From NCBI GenBank assembly GCA_008973525.1, contig WACJ01000333.1, positions 276,873 to 340,872 on the forward strand: 64,000 nt of DNA, given 5' to 3'. Origin of the DNA: Stenopsyche tienmushanensis (taxonomy: Eukaryota; Arthropoda; Insecta; Trichoptera; Stenopsychidae). Below, piece by piece: positions 10,359 through 22,799 of the stretch. The notes beneath the pieces are model-generated. The model saw only the letters and a program-made list of their open reading frames with translations, was not told the origin of the DNA and searched no databases. Made by a program: the position numbers and the translations under genes. Every line of letters starts with the position of its first letter. The stretch's first letter is position 1.

Positions 10359-13300
10359 CTGATTCGACATTAATTTTATTCCAGTGGGTCCTATGTCGAT
10401 TCTCGCGCTCTGGTGAACATTTCCGATTATACTTAGGATATTTTTTTTTACTTAGGATACAAATCCATCCACTTTATAATATACACAATCTTTATATAAA
10501 TATGTTCGGTTTTGAAAAATTAATCATCCAAGAACATTAAATGTATTTGACATCAATAAAAAAAATCTCAGCTGCCGACGAGTTCGCCGGCCATTACTTC
10601 TCCTAAGTAAAAAAAGTCCCTAAATGAAAGTTCCTTTAATAATAAAGCACGTGAGAGGGTTGCAAACACGCCGTCTTTATCTCAAAACGTTTCCGAGGTA
10701 TCTGGGGAAATATAAATTTGGAGCGTCAGACTTCAGGAGAAGTAAGAAATCAGATACCAACTTTTCACTAGTTGTTTTCCGAAGAGTTTCCACCTATTCG
10801 CAAAAGAATGAAAGCCACACTCGAAAACAAGTCGATTTTGCAATAACACCATTAAAGACTTAAAGACCCGCGGGAGAGAACGAGGACAAAGTTGCAAAAC
10901 ACGATAATTGCCACACCCTCAAATTTAAGACTCATTATTATCCAATGAAGAACACAATGGGTAAAAATCTATTATATTCAAACCAAAGCAAAAAAAATAT
11001 TTTAAAAATCGATTCAAGTTGAGTCAATCCTGGTATTAGATCGTGATTATAATTTTGATAAACTCTATGAAGTTCGTCGGTATTAACGGTTTTGCAATGT
11101 CAAAGATGTAAATCGATGAATGAGCATTGCACAGTTTGCAAACATCAATTGGATGTGAATACATTTGTGATGGTATTCGAGGAGATATCCTGCATTATTG
11201 TTTGTCAGGATACATAAAGGCAGATATAATTAAAGGATAGTGATGAGTTATTAACCGCATATTGCTATTAGCTATGACACTGGCAGGAACTATTACGATG
11301 CTAAATGTTAGCGTCAGCCGTTATACAGCGTATACGGATGTAATCTAAGACTATAGGTATGCAATATTTTAATTTGTTGAGCATTTTTCGTGGAGGTCTT
11401 TGATGGATTTTTAAGCGTTTAATTGCAGGGAGAGATCTTATCCTGTTTAACAACCGCAAAGTTGCTGAATTATAGTCGCCCGTAAGAGAGCGATCGCTAC
11501 TGGTGCATGCAAAGGCAAGAACGCTTCGGCCAGCGTTGCAGACCCATTGTTTATGCAGCTAGATGCACTTTGTAGATAGCCACAGATGGATGACCATGGG
11601 AGTGTGGGCAGCTTGTGCTATCAAGGTGTCTATTTCTCACAAGGGAATGCTTAAGCAGATTGAATTAGAATTGTTTTGCTAACAAGATTGTCTGTCTAAA
11701 GCCTCCTGGATTATATCTAAGCATTGCTTTATTCAAGACAAATTATTTCGATACATACAGAAAACTCATTAACTACACTATTAATACAATAAACGACAAA
11801 TAATGATAGCTACATAAACGGTGTTAAATTTGTACTTGTGATTCACGATACACAGATTGCATCAGATCAATGATCAGATGATACTGTTAAATTTCTTGAA
11901 ATTGGGCTTATTGTTCTATATATAATAGTTGCTTTTGACCCAAATTATAACATTGACACCCCAGAAGATTTAAGTCTGATGAAAACCCAAAAAAACGTAT
12001 TACGAAATTCGATCATAATCAAAATATTTCATATTATAACACAAAAACTCGTTTTTATTATATTGGATTGATTTCGGTATTAAGGTCATATTTTAAATTA
12101 AGGTTTTATGTTAAAAAAAAATAATAATGTACATAAAATGAAAGAAATAAAGGCTACGTTTTAATTAAGCTATCAAGGGAATGTATCTCAAATTTAATTT
12201 TAATTTTCATCCCCAAAAAAAGCATTCGAAAGGGAATGTTTGCTTAAAATTACACGTTTGTTCTTTCCAAAGTTTAAATATAATTACGTAAAATGATAAT
12301 CACGTTATATGTTACGTGTACCCTCGTTGAGATAAAAAAAAAGAAAAAAAAACCGGCTAATTGGTACGTTACATTAAACCTCTCGCTACGTATACATACA
12401 TTACATCCAGCCCATATACCCTTCTTTAAAGTACATTGGCCTCAATAAACTCATCCCGTGGGAACGTATCATTGAACAGATATCCTACGCTAATATGAGA
12501 AAGCAACCTTTTACCGAGTGTTTTTTTTTTCTTCTTCATTTTCTGGGATAAAATTTGAAAATATATCGAAATAGTTTTATGTCCAGATAGCGACGTAAGA
12601 AACGTAATTTATTTTTTTAAGCGGCGATATTCTTAAAATAATCTGTCCGAAAATCGAAAAACGATTCAGAAAATGTTTCCGATAGGACGGAGAAAAAATT
12701 GGACCATAAAATTGGGGATGCTTAAAATACAATAGGTTGGGAAAAAAGCGGTTCTTTCATACAAGACAATACACGGGGGATGAATAAAAACAAGGCGCGG
12801 ATATCCTGCGAGCTGAAAAGTTAATTTGATTATATGATTCCCGAGCTCTATTGATGACAGAGCAGTCCCGGTAAGACAAAGACGTTTCGCGGAACAATCC
12901 CTTAAACACTTAAACCGAACGGGAAATAAATTCCTTTTGTATAATAATTTAAACCTTCTTCCTCATCATACCGCCCGTTCGAGAGGCGATAGATTATTCG
13001 ATTCATGCGGGAGCCCTTGTTCAATTTACTCAACAACGGAGGGCTTAATTAAATTCTTCAAAGTTATAAACAGGAGTTCTTCGGCATACACATCAAAGCG
13101 ATGAAAGAGTGTGGAGCAACAGGCTACATCCTTAAGAAAATTCCATTTCATATCAGGTGGATGGGAAGGGACTGGTTGGCGTGACTGGCAAATATGTTAA
13201 ATTATTAATATAGTCTGCATGTACCTAAATAAGGACTTCCTCAACTTTCGCTTACCATTGAAATAAGATGCAATAACTATAAAAACAGATTTGTTAGAAA

Positions 13301-13606
13301 GTCATTCATAAATATTTGATATAAAATTTTGAATCAAGGAGAAAATTTTAAATTGTAAATTGATGTATTCATAGTCACGTTTATTTTAAAGGATGGGGTT
13401 TAAATCCAACATGGGGAAAAAATACCATGGCAATAAGTTTGGGAGATCAAGTGTTAATATCTTTATTATTCTGCTTAAAAATTACATTCCAAATAATTAT
13501 ATATTAATGGAGAAAATAATACGAAACCTCTATTTAATAATTCTCTATTCTTAAAAATATCCACTATTGTGATCGCTTGCATAAGACAAAGCATTTTTAA
13601 TATTAA
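10359..13606. other. Unassigned stretch, no gene seen
   Basis: No gene, RNA or element could be supported. An open frame at 10624-10863 (79 codons, plus) is lysine- and arginine-rich but has no family motif. The part 11380-11620 is somewhat GC-richer and looks unique in the window. Confidence 0.45.
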
Positions 13607-14130
13607 CCTGTATGGGAGTACTATCGGAAATATCCGTTTTGACCATCACTATTCAGAAAGAGCACTCTTGTGCGTTGAAGCTCCGAGGCGGACAGAGACA
13701 GAGAGAACTTAGCGCAGTTCGGGAGACTGAGACGGAGAGCTTCTTCATATGCATCGCATGATTGTATAGATCGTTAAGCCCAAATTTATCGACTTATAAT
13801 GATTTCGACCGATAAACGACCGAATATTGTGTATTATCGAGAGTGTTTGTTTATTTAACTGCTTGCCGTTCTTCGCTGCGTGTTGAACGAGTCTCTGTCC
13901 AATTATCAATTCCTTCTAAAGGAGGAGCAAATGAATCGATTTTTTGTGCATTGTTTATGTAAAGAAATGAAGTGCTCTTGTATGCAATATCAAGTGTTCA
14001 TTTACAATTGACTCTGCCTCGAACTGAAGATTGTCTTACGCTGATTAGGAGCTAACAGAAAGTAATCAGTGTAAAGCGATTATGACATCAACGACTTCAT
14101 CGATTTTAAATTTGCTCACTAACGAAAAGG
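13607..14130 (+). mobile_element. PiggyBac-like MITE family A, copy 4 (reference copy)
   Basis: This is the cleanest uninterrupted family A copy: exact TTAA at 13603-13606 and 14131-14134, beginning CCTGTATGGGAGTACTATC and ending ACGAAAAGG. Its 524 bp run through GAAAGAGCACTCTTGTGCG, a purine-rich GAGACAGAGAGAAC block, GTTAAGCCCAAATTTATCG, CTTATAATGATTTCGA, CTGTCCAATTATCAATTCC, CAAATGAATCGATTTTTTG and GCTCACTAACG. Frames are short and show no transposase motif. The TTAA duplication with C-starting ends is what is known for piggyBac-type elements; classification by ends alone leaves some doubt. Confidence 0.8.
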
Positions 14131-14310
14131 TTAAGTAAAAATTCATACATGTTTATAATCTGCTTTTTGTTATATCAGTTTCTTCAGTGGGTTTAGTATC
14201 AAATACATTTTTTTAATGGTCGCTAACAATATATTTTATAGATTAACACCAAAAATCATTGAACTACAAATTGCATACAAGATATGAGTTTCTTTATGAA
14301 TACCACGATA

Positions 14311-15014
14311 TCCCGAAAGTAAGTGTACTAAATTTTTATAGTTTTTTAGAAAAAGTTTAATTGAAAAAAATACAGGATATTGTTGCTAAACTTGTAAACT
14401 ACTTTTCAACATAATCACCATCCTGTTCAATGCTTCTTTATACCCTCCTCGAAGAACTATCCCACCAGCTCCTTCCTTTACTTCAGGACCTCTTTCCGAA
14501 CTCGCTCATCGATTGAAAATTTAATTCCACCCATTTGTTCCTTCAGGGAGGGAAAATTATGATAATCTGAAAGCATCAAGTCAGGGAATACGAGGAGTGG
14601 TTAAAACCCCCCAACCATTAAGTCCAAGAGCGCCTTGGTGGATAAGTGCAACAAGTACACTCCTCTTGTCAGCATACCCCTTCCTTTTGTTTTGAATGCT
14701 TCTTTTGAGTTTTTTTTAGGATCTCATAATTTAGATCGTTACGCATTAATAAAGGTTTCTTCTTGAGGCAGAAATTCAACTAAGATTATGTCTTTTCGGT
14801 CCTAAAACACTGAGACCATGACGCGGGCGCTATTGACCCGCTCGCACTTTGGCGGGATTTCTTATTGACATCTTTCACGCAACTGGACATTACAACGTGA
14901 ATTTAGTACTACAGTATTCTTGCTATGTTTGCTTTGTTATGATCACTTAACATGGCCAACTCTTTAAAAAAAAAACCACATCCAGTTATTGTTACAGTAC
15001 ACTTACTTTCGGGA
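14311..15014 (-). mobile_element. Deleted mariner-like element
   Basis: The ends are a perfect inverted repeat beginning TCCCGAAAGTAAGTGTACT, with the pairing running at least 20 bases including the flanking TA dinucleotides at 14309-14310 and 15015-15016. TA duplication is the rule for Tc1/mariner elements. At 704 bp it is about half the usual 1.3 kb. On the minus strand a C-terminal transposase remnant can be read, so the N-terminal half has been lost internally. Confidence 0.88.
14400..14620 (-). pseudogene. Mariner transposase, C-terminal remnant
   Basis: Minus-strand frames contain LKEQMGGIKFSIDERVRKEV, matching the region after the third catalytic aspartate in mariner transposases, where a FP.LKEHL.G..F..DDEV pattern is usual. 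A stop codon and frame changes interrupt it. The complement of CTGAAAGCATCAAGTCAGGG upstream corresponds to the SPDL..SDYH.F region but is degraded. The gene is not functional and belongs to the element at 14311-15014. Confidence 0.65.
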
Positions 15015-15016
15015 TA

Positions 15017-17139
15017 TTTTTATTAGTATGATAAATTTATTTTCCACAATTTGTATTTGAAGCAAACCCTTTACAATAAAAGGCCAAGATCCATCCAAAG
15101 GCCAAATCATCTTTAGTATGTGCTTCCATGAGAACGCTCTGATAAGATTAATTTATTAATTAAAGCGGGATTGCTGAAAATAAATTTACTAAAACAATTT
15201 CAATTGGAATGAACACACAACGAAATACATCTTTGAATTAAAAAACACAATAGTTTTAAAAATAAATATGGACGCCGTGTAGTATTTTCTTTAGACGTTT
15301 TCCAAGACCAATTAAAGAAACGGAAGTGTTGCAAGTATTTAATAGTTGTTCTTAAAGAGGATCTTCGATCGTATACAGTTACGTTCGTAAACAAGCGACC
15401 TTCCATTAAAGCGAATCTCTCGACAAAGAATTAGAACACGGATCAAATTACTTAGTATCCGGCAGGGAAAAAAACTAAGGGAAGTGTTACAAGTCGCTTT
15501 CGCAGGTAATAAAGCCTTTTTACTGTTGAAAACAATCATGGGCAATAAATAAAATGGATTCCCTTTCGTAATGAACGCAGCGATCGTAAAACAAAATAAG
15601 AACTTATGTCAGCGGCTCGATTGTTTATAGGCCCTGCAGGGCCGGTCAGGGGTGGCGGCCCTGGACTATTTCTCAGACAGTTAATTTTATAGTGGCGATC
15701 GTATAATTTATACGTGTAAACAGTAAACGCCGGCCACACTGGCATTTGTCTACTACTGTTTACGACTGACGAAAACCGATTTTGTCATCGATGCTGAGGC
15801 ATTCAGGGGAGACGTCTCTGTCAATAAAACGAATTTATCTGTCTTTGACAATTATGTTCATAATTAAGAAAATACGACCCATTTCGATATCTTGACGTAT
15901 AACCGTCCGCAAGAAGCCTGCCTGTAAGCGAACACATTATTTCCATACGAATTCCATACAAAGAAGCACGAAATAAAATCTTTAATTGCAGTCTATTCGC
16001 AGAAGCAGCCAGTTCGCCCTTTCAACTTTCATAAATTAAATGGCTCAAAGTCTTTAATTTTTAATAGGAAATATAAGCTTCTGAGTGTACGTCTAAAAAA
16101 AATTAAAAGACGACCTTTTACCTTTTTCCATCGTACAAACGATCTCATTAAATTCGTCGACATTTTTTCGTCTTCAAAGAAACACGTGTAATATATATAT
16201 ATTTTCCTAAGATAATGTCAAATATGGCATACACACGTATTTTATTTACAATTTACAGCATTAATAAAGAAGGAAAAACAAAAAAATAAGTACTCTTTAA
16301 CTTTCAAATTCTCGGGATTCTGAGGGTAGTTCGAAAGCCTTTTATCAAAACGCTCTTTCGTCGGCGTGGTAAATTATTTATACGAAAGTTCCAAGCAAGC
16401 TTAAAAGTTGCAGACAAGTCCAGAGAATTTTCAGGAATCTTAAAGGATTAAAGTTTCCCACTTGGAACAAAGGTGTAAGGGATATTCGCCAATTAAATGC
16501 ATCACACAGTGCACCACAAATATTGCTGAATTCTCAATGTTAAATCGGGAACTTTTCCATGACCGGAAACGATTCAACTGAAAGTTTATCTACAGACAAA
16601 GCGATAAAAGAAACTTTCCTGCGATTTAGCCATTGAATTCCAACTCGCCTTTGCAAAAGTATTCTACGAAACACTTCAGTTAGTAGATTCAATCAAGAAA
16701 TACAATTATACTAAAATGAGGATGGAAGAGCACTCATTCAAAATTACATTGCAATTAAACAGTAATATACAAGTATTCAGCTGACATTTCTATATATTAA
16801 ATGACTTTTTTTAAAGGGTAAAGTGCCTTTTCGAACCATTGCAAACCATTTCAACTTGGTTTTACATAGTATACATATATTTTTTTAAATATGATATCTA
16901 ATTATATAAATCTAAAATGATTGAAATCGTTAGTTTCTTTAATAATAGAAATCTTTTAAGTTTTAAGTAATACAATGACTTAATAATAAATTAAAAATTA
17001 GGTCGATAAAAAAATCATCGATCATTTAGAGCAGCAAGTGGCCATAAAAAAGCAAGGATCTGCTCAGGTTTTGATTTATTGACTGCCTATTATTATATAT
17101 TTATTGATGTGGATATGTATATAAGCCAATTAATATAGC
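15017..17139. other. Unassigned stretch, no gene seen
   Basis: Nothing could be assigned. Overlapping 68-codon frames on the minus strand between 15200 and 15745 carry no motif. The sequence is a mix of AT-rich DNA and a slightly GC-richer part around 15600-15760. Confidence 0.45.
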
Positions 17140-17255
17140 TTGTTTCTTGCATAGGCCCTATGGCCAAGGGCGCATCCAAAAACAAAGAAATCCAGTGGTG
17201 TCAGGTCTGGAAATCATGCGAGCCACGGAATGAAGCCGCCAAAAAAATATTTTAC
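17140..17255 (+). repeat. Family B unit, partial copy
   Basis: A single unit is present: AAAGAAATCCAGTGGTGTCA then GGTCTGG, ATGCGAGCCACGGAAT and GCCGCCAAAA. The same GCCGCCAAAAGA.TTAATTTAC continuation follows the units at 22470 and 51971. A second family B copy in opposite orientation begins 260 bp downstream. Confidence 0.7.
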
Positions 17256-17515
17256 CCGACAAAGGTGCTCATAAAATAATAATGAATAAAAAAACATCAG
17301 CGAACAGTTAATTATAGGACTAACAACAGCTACTTTTTTAATATTTTAATAATTCAGTATTAATTTCTCTCTGAAATCAAAGGATATCAACAACTTTGTT
17401 TAGACATCGTGAGATTGCTAATGTTATTTGGCTTTTTTTATGTGCCAATTTCTGTTCGTCATTTATATACGACGTAGCAAGACTTTAATTAAAATAATAT
17501 AATAAAATATCTTTA

Positions 17516-17776
17516 TACAGGTTACTTTGAACATGGACCGATAGTTTTTTTTTTTTTTTTTTGGGACTAGGAGGTCTTTTTGCAACGTTACACACATAGT
17601 TCCTATGTTCTAAGTGTCAGGAATATCGAAATAGATTTTTTTTTCAATATTTTGGAAAAAAATATCTGAAATTTCACCTTCAACCTTATTCCGTGGCTCG
17701 CACGGTCTCCAGATCTGACACCACTGGATTTCATTGTCAACAAACAAATACCGATTCATGTGCAAAACACCCGGTA
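17516..17776 (-). mobile_element. TIR element family B, copy 2 (short form)
   Basis: The left end TACAGGTTACTTTGAACATG and the right end CATGTGCAAAACACCCGGTA form an inverted repeat, with TA on both outer sides. The body of about 260 bp carries a poly-T run, the conserved CACATAGTTCCTATGTTC palindrome-like block and one 65-bp unit. In the minus-to-plus reading used here the unit gives W-LARSPDLTPLDF directly on the plus strand (17692-17735). This is the most compact complete family B element in the window and shows that the ends and one unit suffice to define it. Confidence 0.78.
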
Positions 17777-18960
17777 TATACTTATATTTTCTTAAATTAC
17801 TTGGTATAATTAGAGAGTCAAATTCATCACCAGACTCAACGCTACAATCAGGTCAAAGGCGACTATATAATACTCAATTTAACGTTTAATCCATTGTGAA
17901 TGCATTTAATAAAATAAAAATTCTAATGAGATTAATATATAATTATAATTAATATAACGTCGGTAGCGATGAAATATGACCTCTATATTAAATGTGCAAC
18001 TCCCTAAGACTCGACGTCAAGTATGACTTTAATAAGTTGAATTTCAGACTTAAGAAAGGAAAAGAAACGGAATAAGATTGGGGTGGGTTGTATGTACACC
18101 CCATTAGCCTTTATATACCATATATATAAGATAAGATAAGGAAATTGAAAAACAAAGAACTGCGTGCCTTACATATCGACGAAATTGAGATAATCCGCCT
18201 ATGCATTGAATATAAAATGGCGAATACGTAAAACAACCGATCAAAGGCAACGGTCTGCGAGCCCGACCCTGGATAAGTTTCCACATAATGACATAAGAAT
18301 TCAATGATGGATGACCTTTCATGCCGGGGCAGCGGCGGGGTGCAGAGACCATTATTTCTGAGAAGCGGCACAAAAGGGAAGAATGAGGCAGGGCGGGGGC
18401 CCCAAAAGGGCAGTGGCCCGGTCGAGCCGGTTGACTAGATAAAGCTCGTTTGATAGTTTTCCCGACGGGGGCCCCTACTCTTCCAGCCACGAGGAAAACT
18501 CCAAAGTCTCGCTAGATCAGCGGCCGTCCGTCCCTAATTTAATTGCCCGTTGATTTCTTGCCGGTCCACCGAGCGGGACGTGCCGCCTCTGGCGAAATTT
18601 TCTTTCGACCCGACGAAAAAGGGAAATTGCGATAGAAATAATTTCGTCCTGATGAACTAAGGCCCCTCTCATCACGTCTCTGGGATTTTTCTACGGCGTG
18701 ATTTTCCCACAAAATTGGACTCCAGTGCAAGAAGGAAAAATAGAATTCTCATAACAAAATTGTATATTCTATGTGAAAATCGACATTATTTTTTCATACC
18801 ATTATTTTGAAATAAATGTCGTTAAAAATTAAGTAAAATTAGATCATCTGTTTATTGGGTTGCGTTTATACTCTCAGCCCTTTGAATAGTAAGCTATATT
18901 TACTTATCCGCCACTTATCCTCATACAAATACACTTATCTATCAGGACCGTCGCAGCGCG
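17777..18960. other. Unassigned stretch with GC-richer island
   Basis: No element was recognised. Between about 18240 and 18720 the composition becomes clearly GC-richer (GGCAGGGCGGGGGCCCC and similar). A 128-codon minus-strand frame (18104-18490) spans part of it, but its translation has no motif I recognise, and a second overlapping frame is equally open, which argues for chance. Confidence 0.4.
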
Positions 18961-18969
18961 TATGAAGCT

Positions 18970-19176
18970 TGTATATAAATAAATAAACGTTATCGATGGC
19001 ACACAATATTCGGTCATTTCTTCAAGTAAATACTTGAAATCAATTATATCATTCACACATCTTTATTAGCAGATACATTTGGGTTAAAAATCTATACAAT
19101 CGTGCGATTTACGCAGGAAGCTCTCCATCTCTGTCTTTCTCCAAGCCTAACGTACAAGAGTGCTCTTTCTAAATCA
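18970..19176 (-). mobile_element. PiggyBac-like MITE family A, copy 5, truncated
   Basis: The minus-strand order matches family A: AGAAAGAGCACTCTTGTACG, AGAGATGGAGAGCTTCC, CGATTGTATAGAT, AAATGACCGAATATTGTGTG. The outer TTAA end is missing: similarity stops at TCTTTCTAAAT near 19176, and the other end stops near 18970. It is more diverged than copies 1-4. Confidence 0.65.
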
Positions 19177-19293
19177 CAGGAATTTGCTCGCAAATACGCG
19201 ATCATTCTATTGTACATGTTAATTAGTTGTAATCAAGACACAAAAATCTCATGTATGAAATACATTTACTAAATCCGAATGATTGACACAATT

Positions 19294-19408
19294 GTGCCAA
19301 GATATGAATGTCAACGTACATGCATGCTTCGTAGATAACGAAAAAGCATTTGACACAGTACAACATAAAAAGTTGATTCAAATACTGCAAGAAGTGGAAT
19401 TCGTTTGA
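19294..19408 (+). pseudogene. Non-LTR reverse transcriptase fragment
   Basis: One frame reads MNVNVHACFVDNEKAFDTVQ followed by HKKLIQILQEVEF and then a stop. The F.D.EKAFD.V.H..L pattern is the reverse-transcriptase motif that holds the first catalytic aspartate in non-LTR retrotransposons. Both aspartates are kept here, but the frame ends immediately afterwards and no other RT motif follows, so the fragment is dead. The 5410-5520 scrap is a relative. The clade cannot be fixed from so short a piece. Confidence 0.75.
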
Positions 19409-19714
19409 AAAGATATTTAACCTGTTGTTTTACTGTCTTCTTGTATTCAGTGCACCTTCAATATTTTCTTGTAGATTGTGCTGTAGCTTTCGTTTTCTAT
19501 TTCATATATTTTACGCAGCACTTTAGACTAAAAGCGCTGGAGAATGTCAATATTGTGCGAAAATAAAACGGCAACAAAAATTGTATCCTGTACGTCTTTC
19601 CTGCTAGCAGTTTTTCTTTTTTTCGTGGGCAGAGCTACACGATGATCTAATTATAAACAAACTTTCCACTTTTAGCCACATTTTTGTGATATTTGTTTGG
19701 CAACTTTGAACGGA

Positions 19715-19790
19715 GAGCGCGAAGAGGGATTTGGCTGCGAAAAGGACGTCCTCCCGCAGCCAAGGCCAACCACCGACCCTCCTCGACCTC
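19715..19790 (-). repeat. Dispersed repeat family E, copy 3, truncated
   Basis: Inverted relative to the other two copies. The minus strand reads GGTTGGCCTTGGCTGCGG, the hairpin at 19733-19761, then CAGCCAAATCCCTCTT, matching 6155-6205 closely. The downstream half of the repeat is missing. Confidence 0.7.
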
Positions 19791-22385
19791 CAAGAAGCGA
19801 ACGGTCGGCGCCAATTTTGAAATAGCGCATTGCACTTGAAGAGTGATGAAAGATGTCGCTTTATAAGAGATTTTAATATGAAATTTCAAACAAACATTAT
19901 ATATGATAAACTTTTATTTTTATTTTTAGTAAAAATTACCCGGAATTTACACCCAAATGTGGAAGATTTAACATTCCATAAGCTTTCATGAAACAAAATC
20001 ATGTTTTCCGATATTGTGAACAGTGCACATCAAGCAATCCTTGCACGAATGTATGTATATGTTATGTTATATATACCTGAGGATCAAATATGGCTCAATG
20101 GTGGATTGAACTGGATACGCTTGCCTGGGGCGAAATATCTACTCATCTTTTGGAACCCAACCCTGTTTGTGTGCCGAATAACGGATATGTTTGAACATCC
20201 AAATATGAAATGAAGACGATCAAATTAAAGATAAGAAACGTATTGGATGTATACACCACCGGAAACTTTCTTCTATCGGATGTACAAATTATTACGTAGA
20301 AAGTTTCGACTACAAAAGCGAGTTGGTGGCAAACACACAAAAGTTTTCCAAATAAAACAATTTGCAAAATATAAATGGATTATATAAAATAGCATCGTAT
20401 TGATCGAAAATTTGACGTATTTAAATATTTTTTAGTATTTCATAAAATATCGTTATTAATGATCTGCCAAGAGCTAGTGGATCTTGAGCACTATTAATAA
20501 AGAAGACATATGGTCTATCATCCGAGCAAAATCAAGTTTTTCATTATAGGATACAAAACAAACGTTTAATATTCTGCCAACATCAAATTCTATTACTCCT
20601 TTTTTTCGGTAGTATAAATGGATGTTCATGAAAACAAAACCCAAACTATAATAGTTTCTTATTCTGACAAAATATACCACTGACATTAAAGCATTACAAG
20701 AGTAGAACTCGACATGCGGCTTAAGACTCTATCTTGACACTTCGGATGAAAAGCTCACATCGTGATGTTTCTGTTATATAGCAAAATAAATTGAAGCTGA
20801 TAGATTTCTGCACCCTTCGAAACCTCTCAACAAAGTTTACTGCATTATTTCATTTATTATTTTGCCGTCTTGAAGTCTTGAAATTTCGCAAGCTGCATTC
20901 GTACACGCGCCATACAATTCATCCCGCACTTAAATTAAGCCCGCAAAATATGAATAATTCGAACGTCACAGATTCGAGCAAAAAAATAAGTCCAATTTAT
21001 GTGCCCTTCTCGCCCGTTTTCATCCCCCGAAATCCGCCCCAATATCGCACATATCGTTACATGTGTAAACGCACAAAACAGGTATATGCGTTCAAATCCG
21101 GCCTCGCGAAAATATGTAATATGAATGAATTGATATTCTAAGTGACTTTTATTTTCAAAGTTACTCAGACATTTTCAGTAAGCGCTACAAATCGTAGTAT
21201 ATTTCTTCGTTCGCCCGACCCTCTTTCCCGTACAAAAACACATTTTTTATTTATCCCCAGAAGGAACGTGCTGACATAATATTATGTTTAAATAAACATC
21301 AATTTTTAATGCTTTTATTTTGTTCATATTTAAACGTAAATATATGAAACGAGGATGCCTGATGCTATTTAGCACCATTTTCGATAGTACAAAGCAGATT
21401 ATGCATAGTGCAATAAAATACAATTAGCCTTTTAGCAATTTTTGAATGGAAACAAGATACATATAATTTTGACATGAGCAACAGTGTTTTTGGTTTTATA
21501 CAAACATGATTACTTTTCAAAGATATCAAATCCAAATAATAGTCAGTTAACCATGAATAATTGTCCATTATTTCAATCCTAAATGAATTGGCTTTCATCT
21601 TATAGATAAGCGATTTCTAAAAGCGCCCCTATGGATAGCATTACAGAATCTCTAAGAAGGGTCTATGGCACAAATAAAAAGTTTGAGGGATGTTAAGGTT
21701 CATTAGGGATGCAATGAAATTTGATGATCAAATATGATAGTTTTTCACATTCACATATTCCAAAATGCATATAAAATGCATTTCATAATCGGTTTCAAAT
21801 TAAATTATACGCAAATGGCAACAAAACTTTTTTTTATATTTATGTACATAAATATTGCTTATATATATAATTTAAATTTATACGATTCTTTAACATATAT
21901 ATTGAGCAAAAATATCTTCACCAGAGCTTCTATTCTCATCCTCCAACATTTTTATAGGTCTTGCAGTAAAAGAGCTTGTATTAATCCTTCCGTCCATAAA
22001 AGGTTTAATTTCCTCCCGTCAATGAAATAGGTGAACAAACTATCGTACGAAATATATTAATCTGTTTTTTACAGATACAGTTCTAAAACATTTTCTGCAG
22101 CACAGGTAACACAAAAAAATATAGGTTTTTTGAAATGTATGATGCAAAAAGGATTTCTTACGAATGCATATCAGCGTAAGTATCATAAATTATTTTATGG
22201 AGCGAAAGGATTAAAATGTATTTACGGAACATGAAGAAAAACGTAATATCTTATACAAATCCTACGAAAAAATATCTAGATGTGGCCAAACTAAGCCAAA
22301 CTGGCTAATATCTGATTCATTTATAAAATTAAGTAATTAATAAAGTTCATTCATAATAAATTCAAAAAATTATAATTTATTTGAA
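19791..22385. other. Unassigned stretch, no gene seen
   Basis: AT-rich with several 70-116 codon frames, for example 20791-21141 on the plus strand. None shows a family motif or paired splice-site context that I could defend. Confidence 0.45.
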
Positions 22386-22799
22386 ATACCACGGAAAAGG
22401 GCACGTCCCAACACAAAGAAATCCAGTGGTGTCAAATCTGGAGACCGGGCGAGCCACGGAATAGGGCCGCCAAAAGAATTAATTTACAGGACGGAGACCA
22501 CAATAAAAATTATTTTCTTAGTCCTAACCCAGATACCACATGATTTCTTTGTCTGGAGACGTGCCTTATTCCGTGGCTCACATGGTCTTCAGATCTGACA
22601 CCACTGGATTTCATTGTCTGGGGACGTGCCATAAAAAGTATTTCCTTAGCCCTAACCCTAGCAAACTGGTACCTTTTCAAATTTAACAACTTATTGAATG
22701 ATTTGTATGGCATGTAACATATCGTTGAAAAGAATTTAAACTAAAAACATTTTAAAACTAAATTAAGTTTAAAAAAGTTTTTGGATACATAAGTTAATA

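Noticed and set aside
18104..18490. 128-codon minus-strand open frame in a GC-rich patch
   Set aside because: A second frame is equally open over the same bases, GC-rich DNA has few stops, and no domain or conserved motif is seen.
21085..21110. GTTCAAATCC resembling a tRNA T-loop box
   Set aside because: No cloverleaf stems or A-box can be formed at the expected spacing.
22660..22680. CCCTAACCCTAG reminiscent of telomeric repeats
   Set aside because: Only two irregular copies are present, and they are explained by an internal duplication in family B copy 3.
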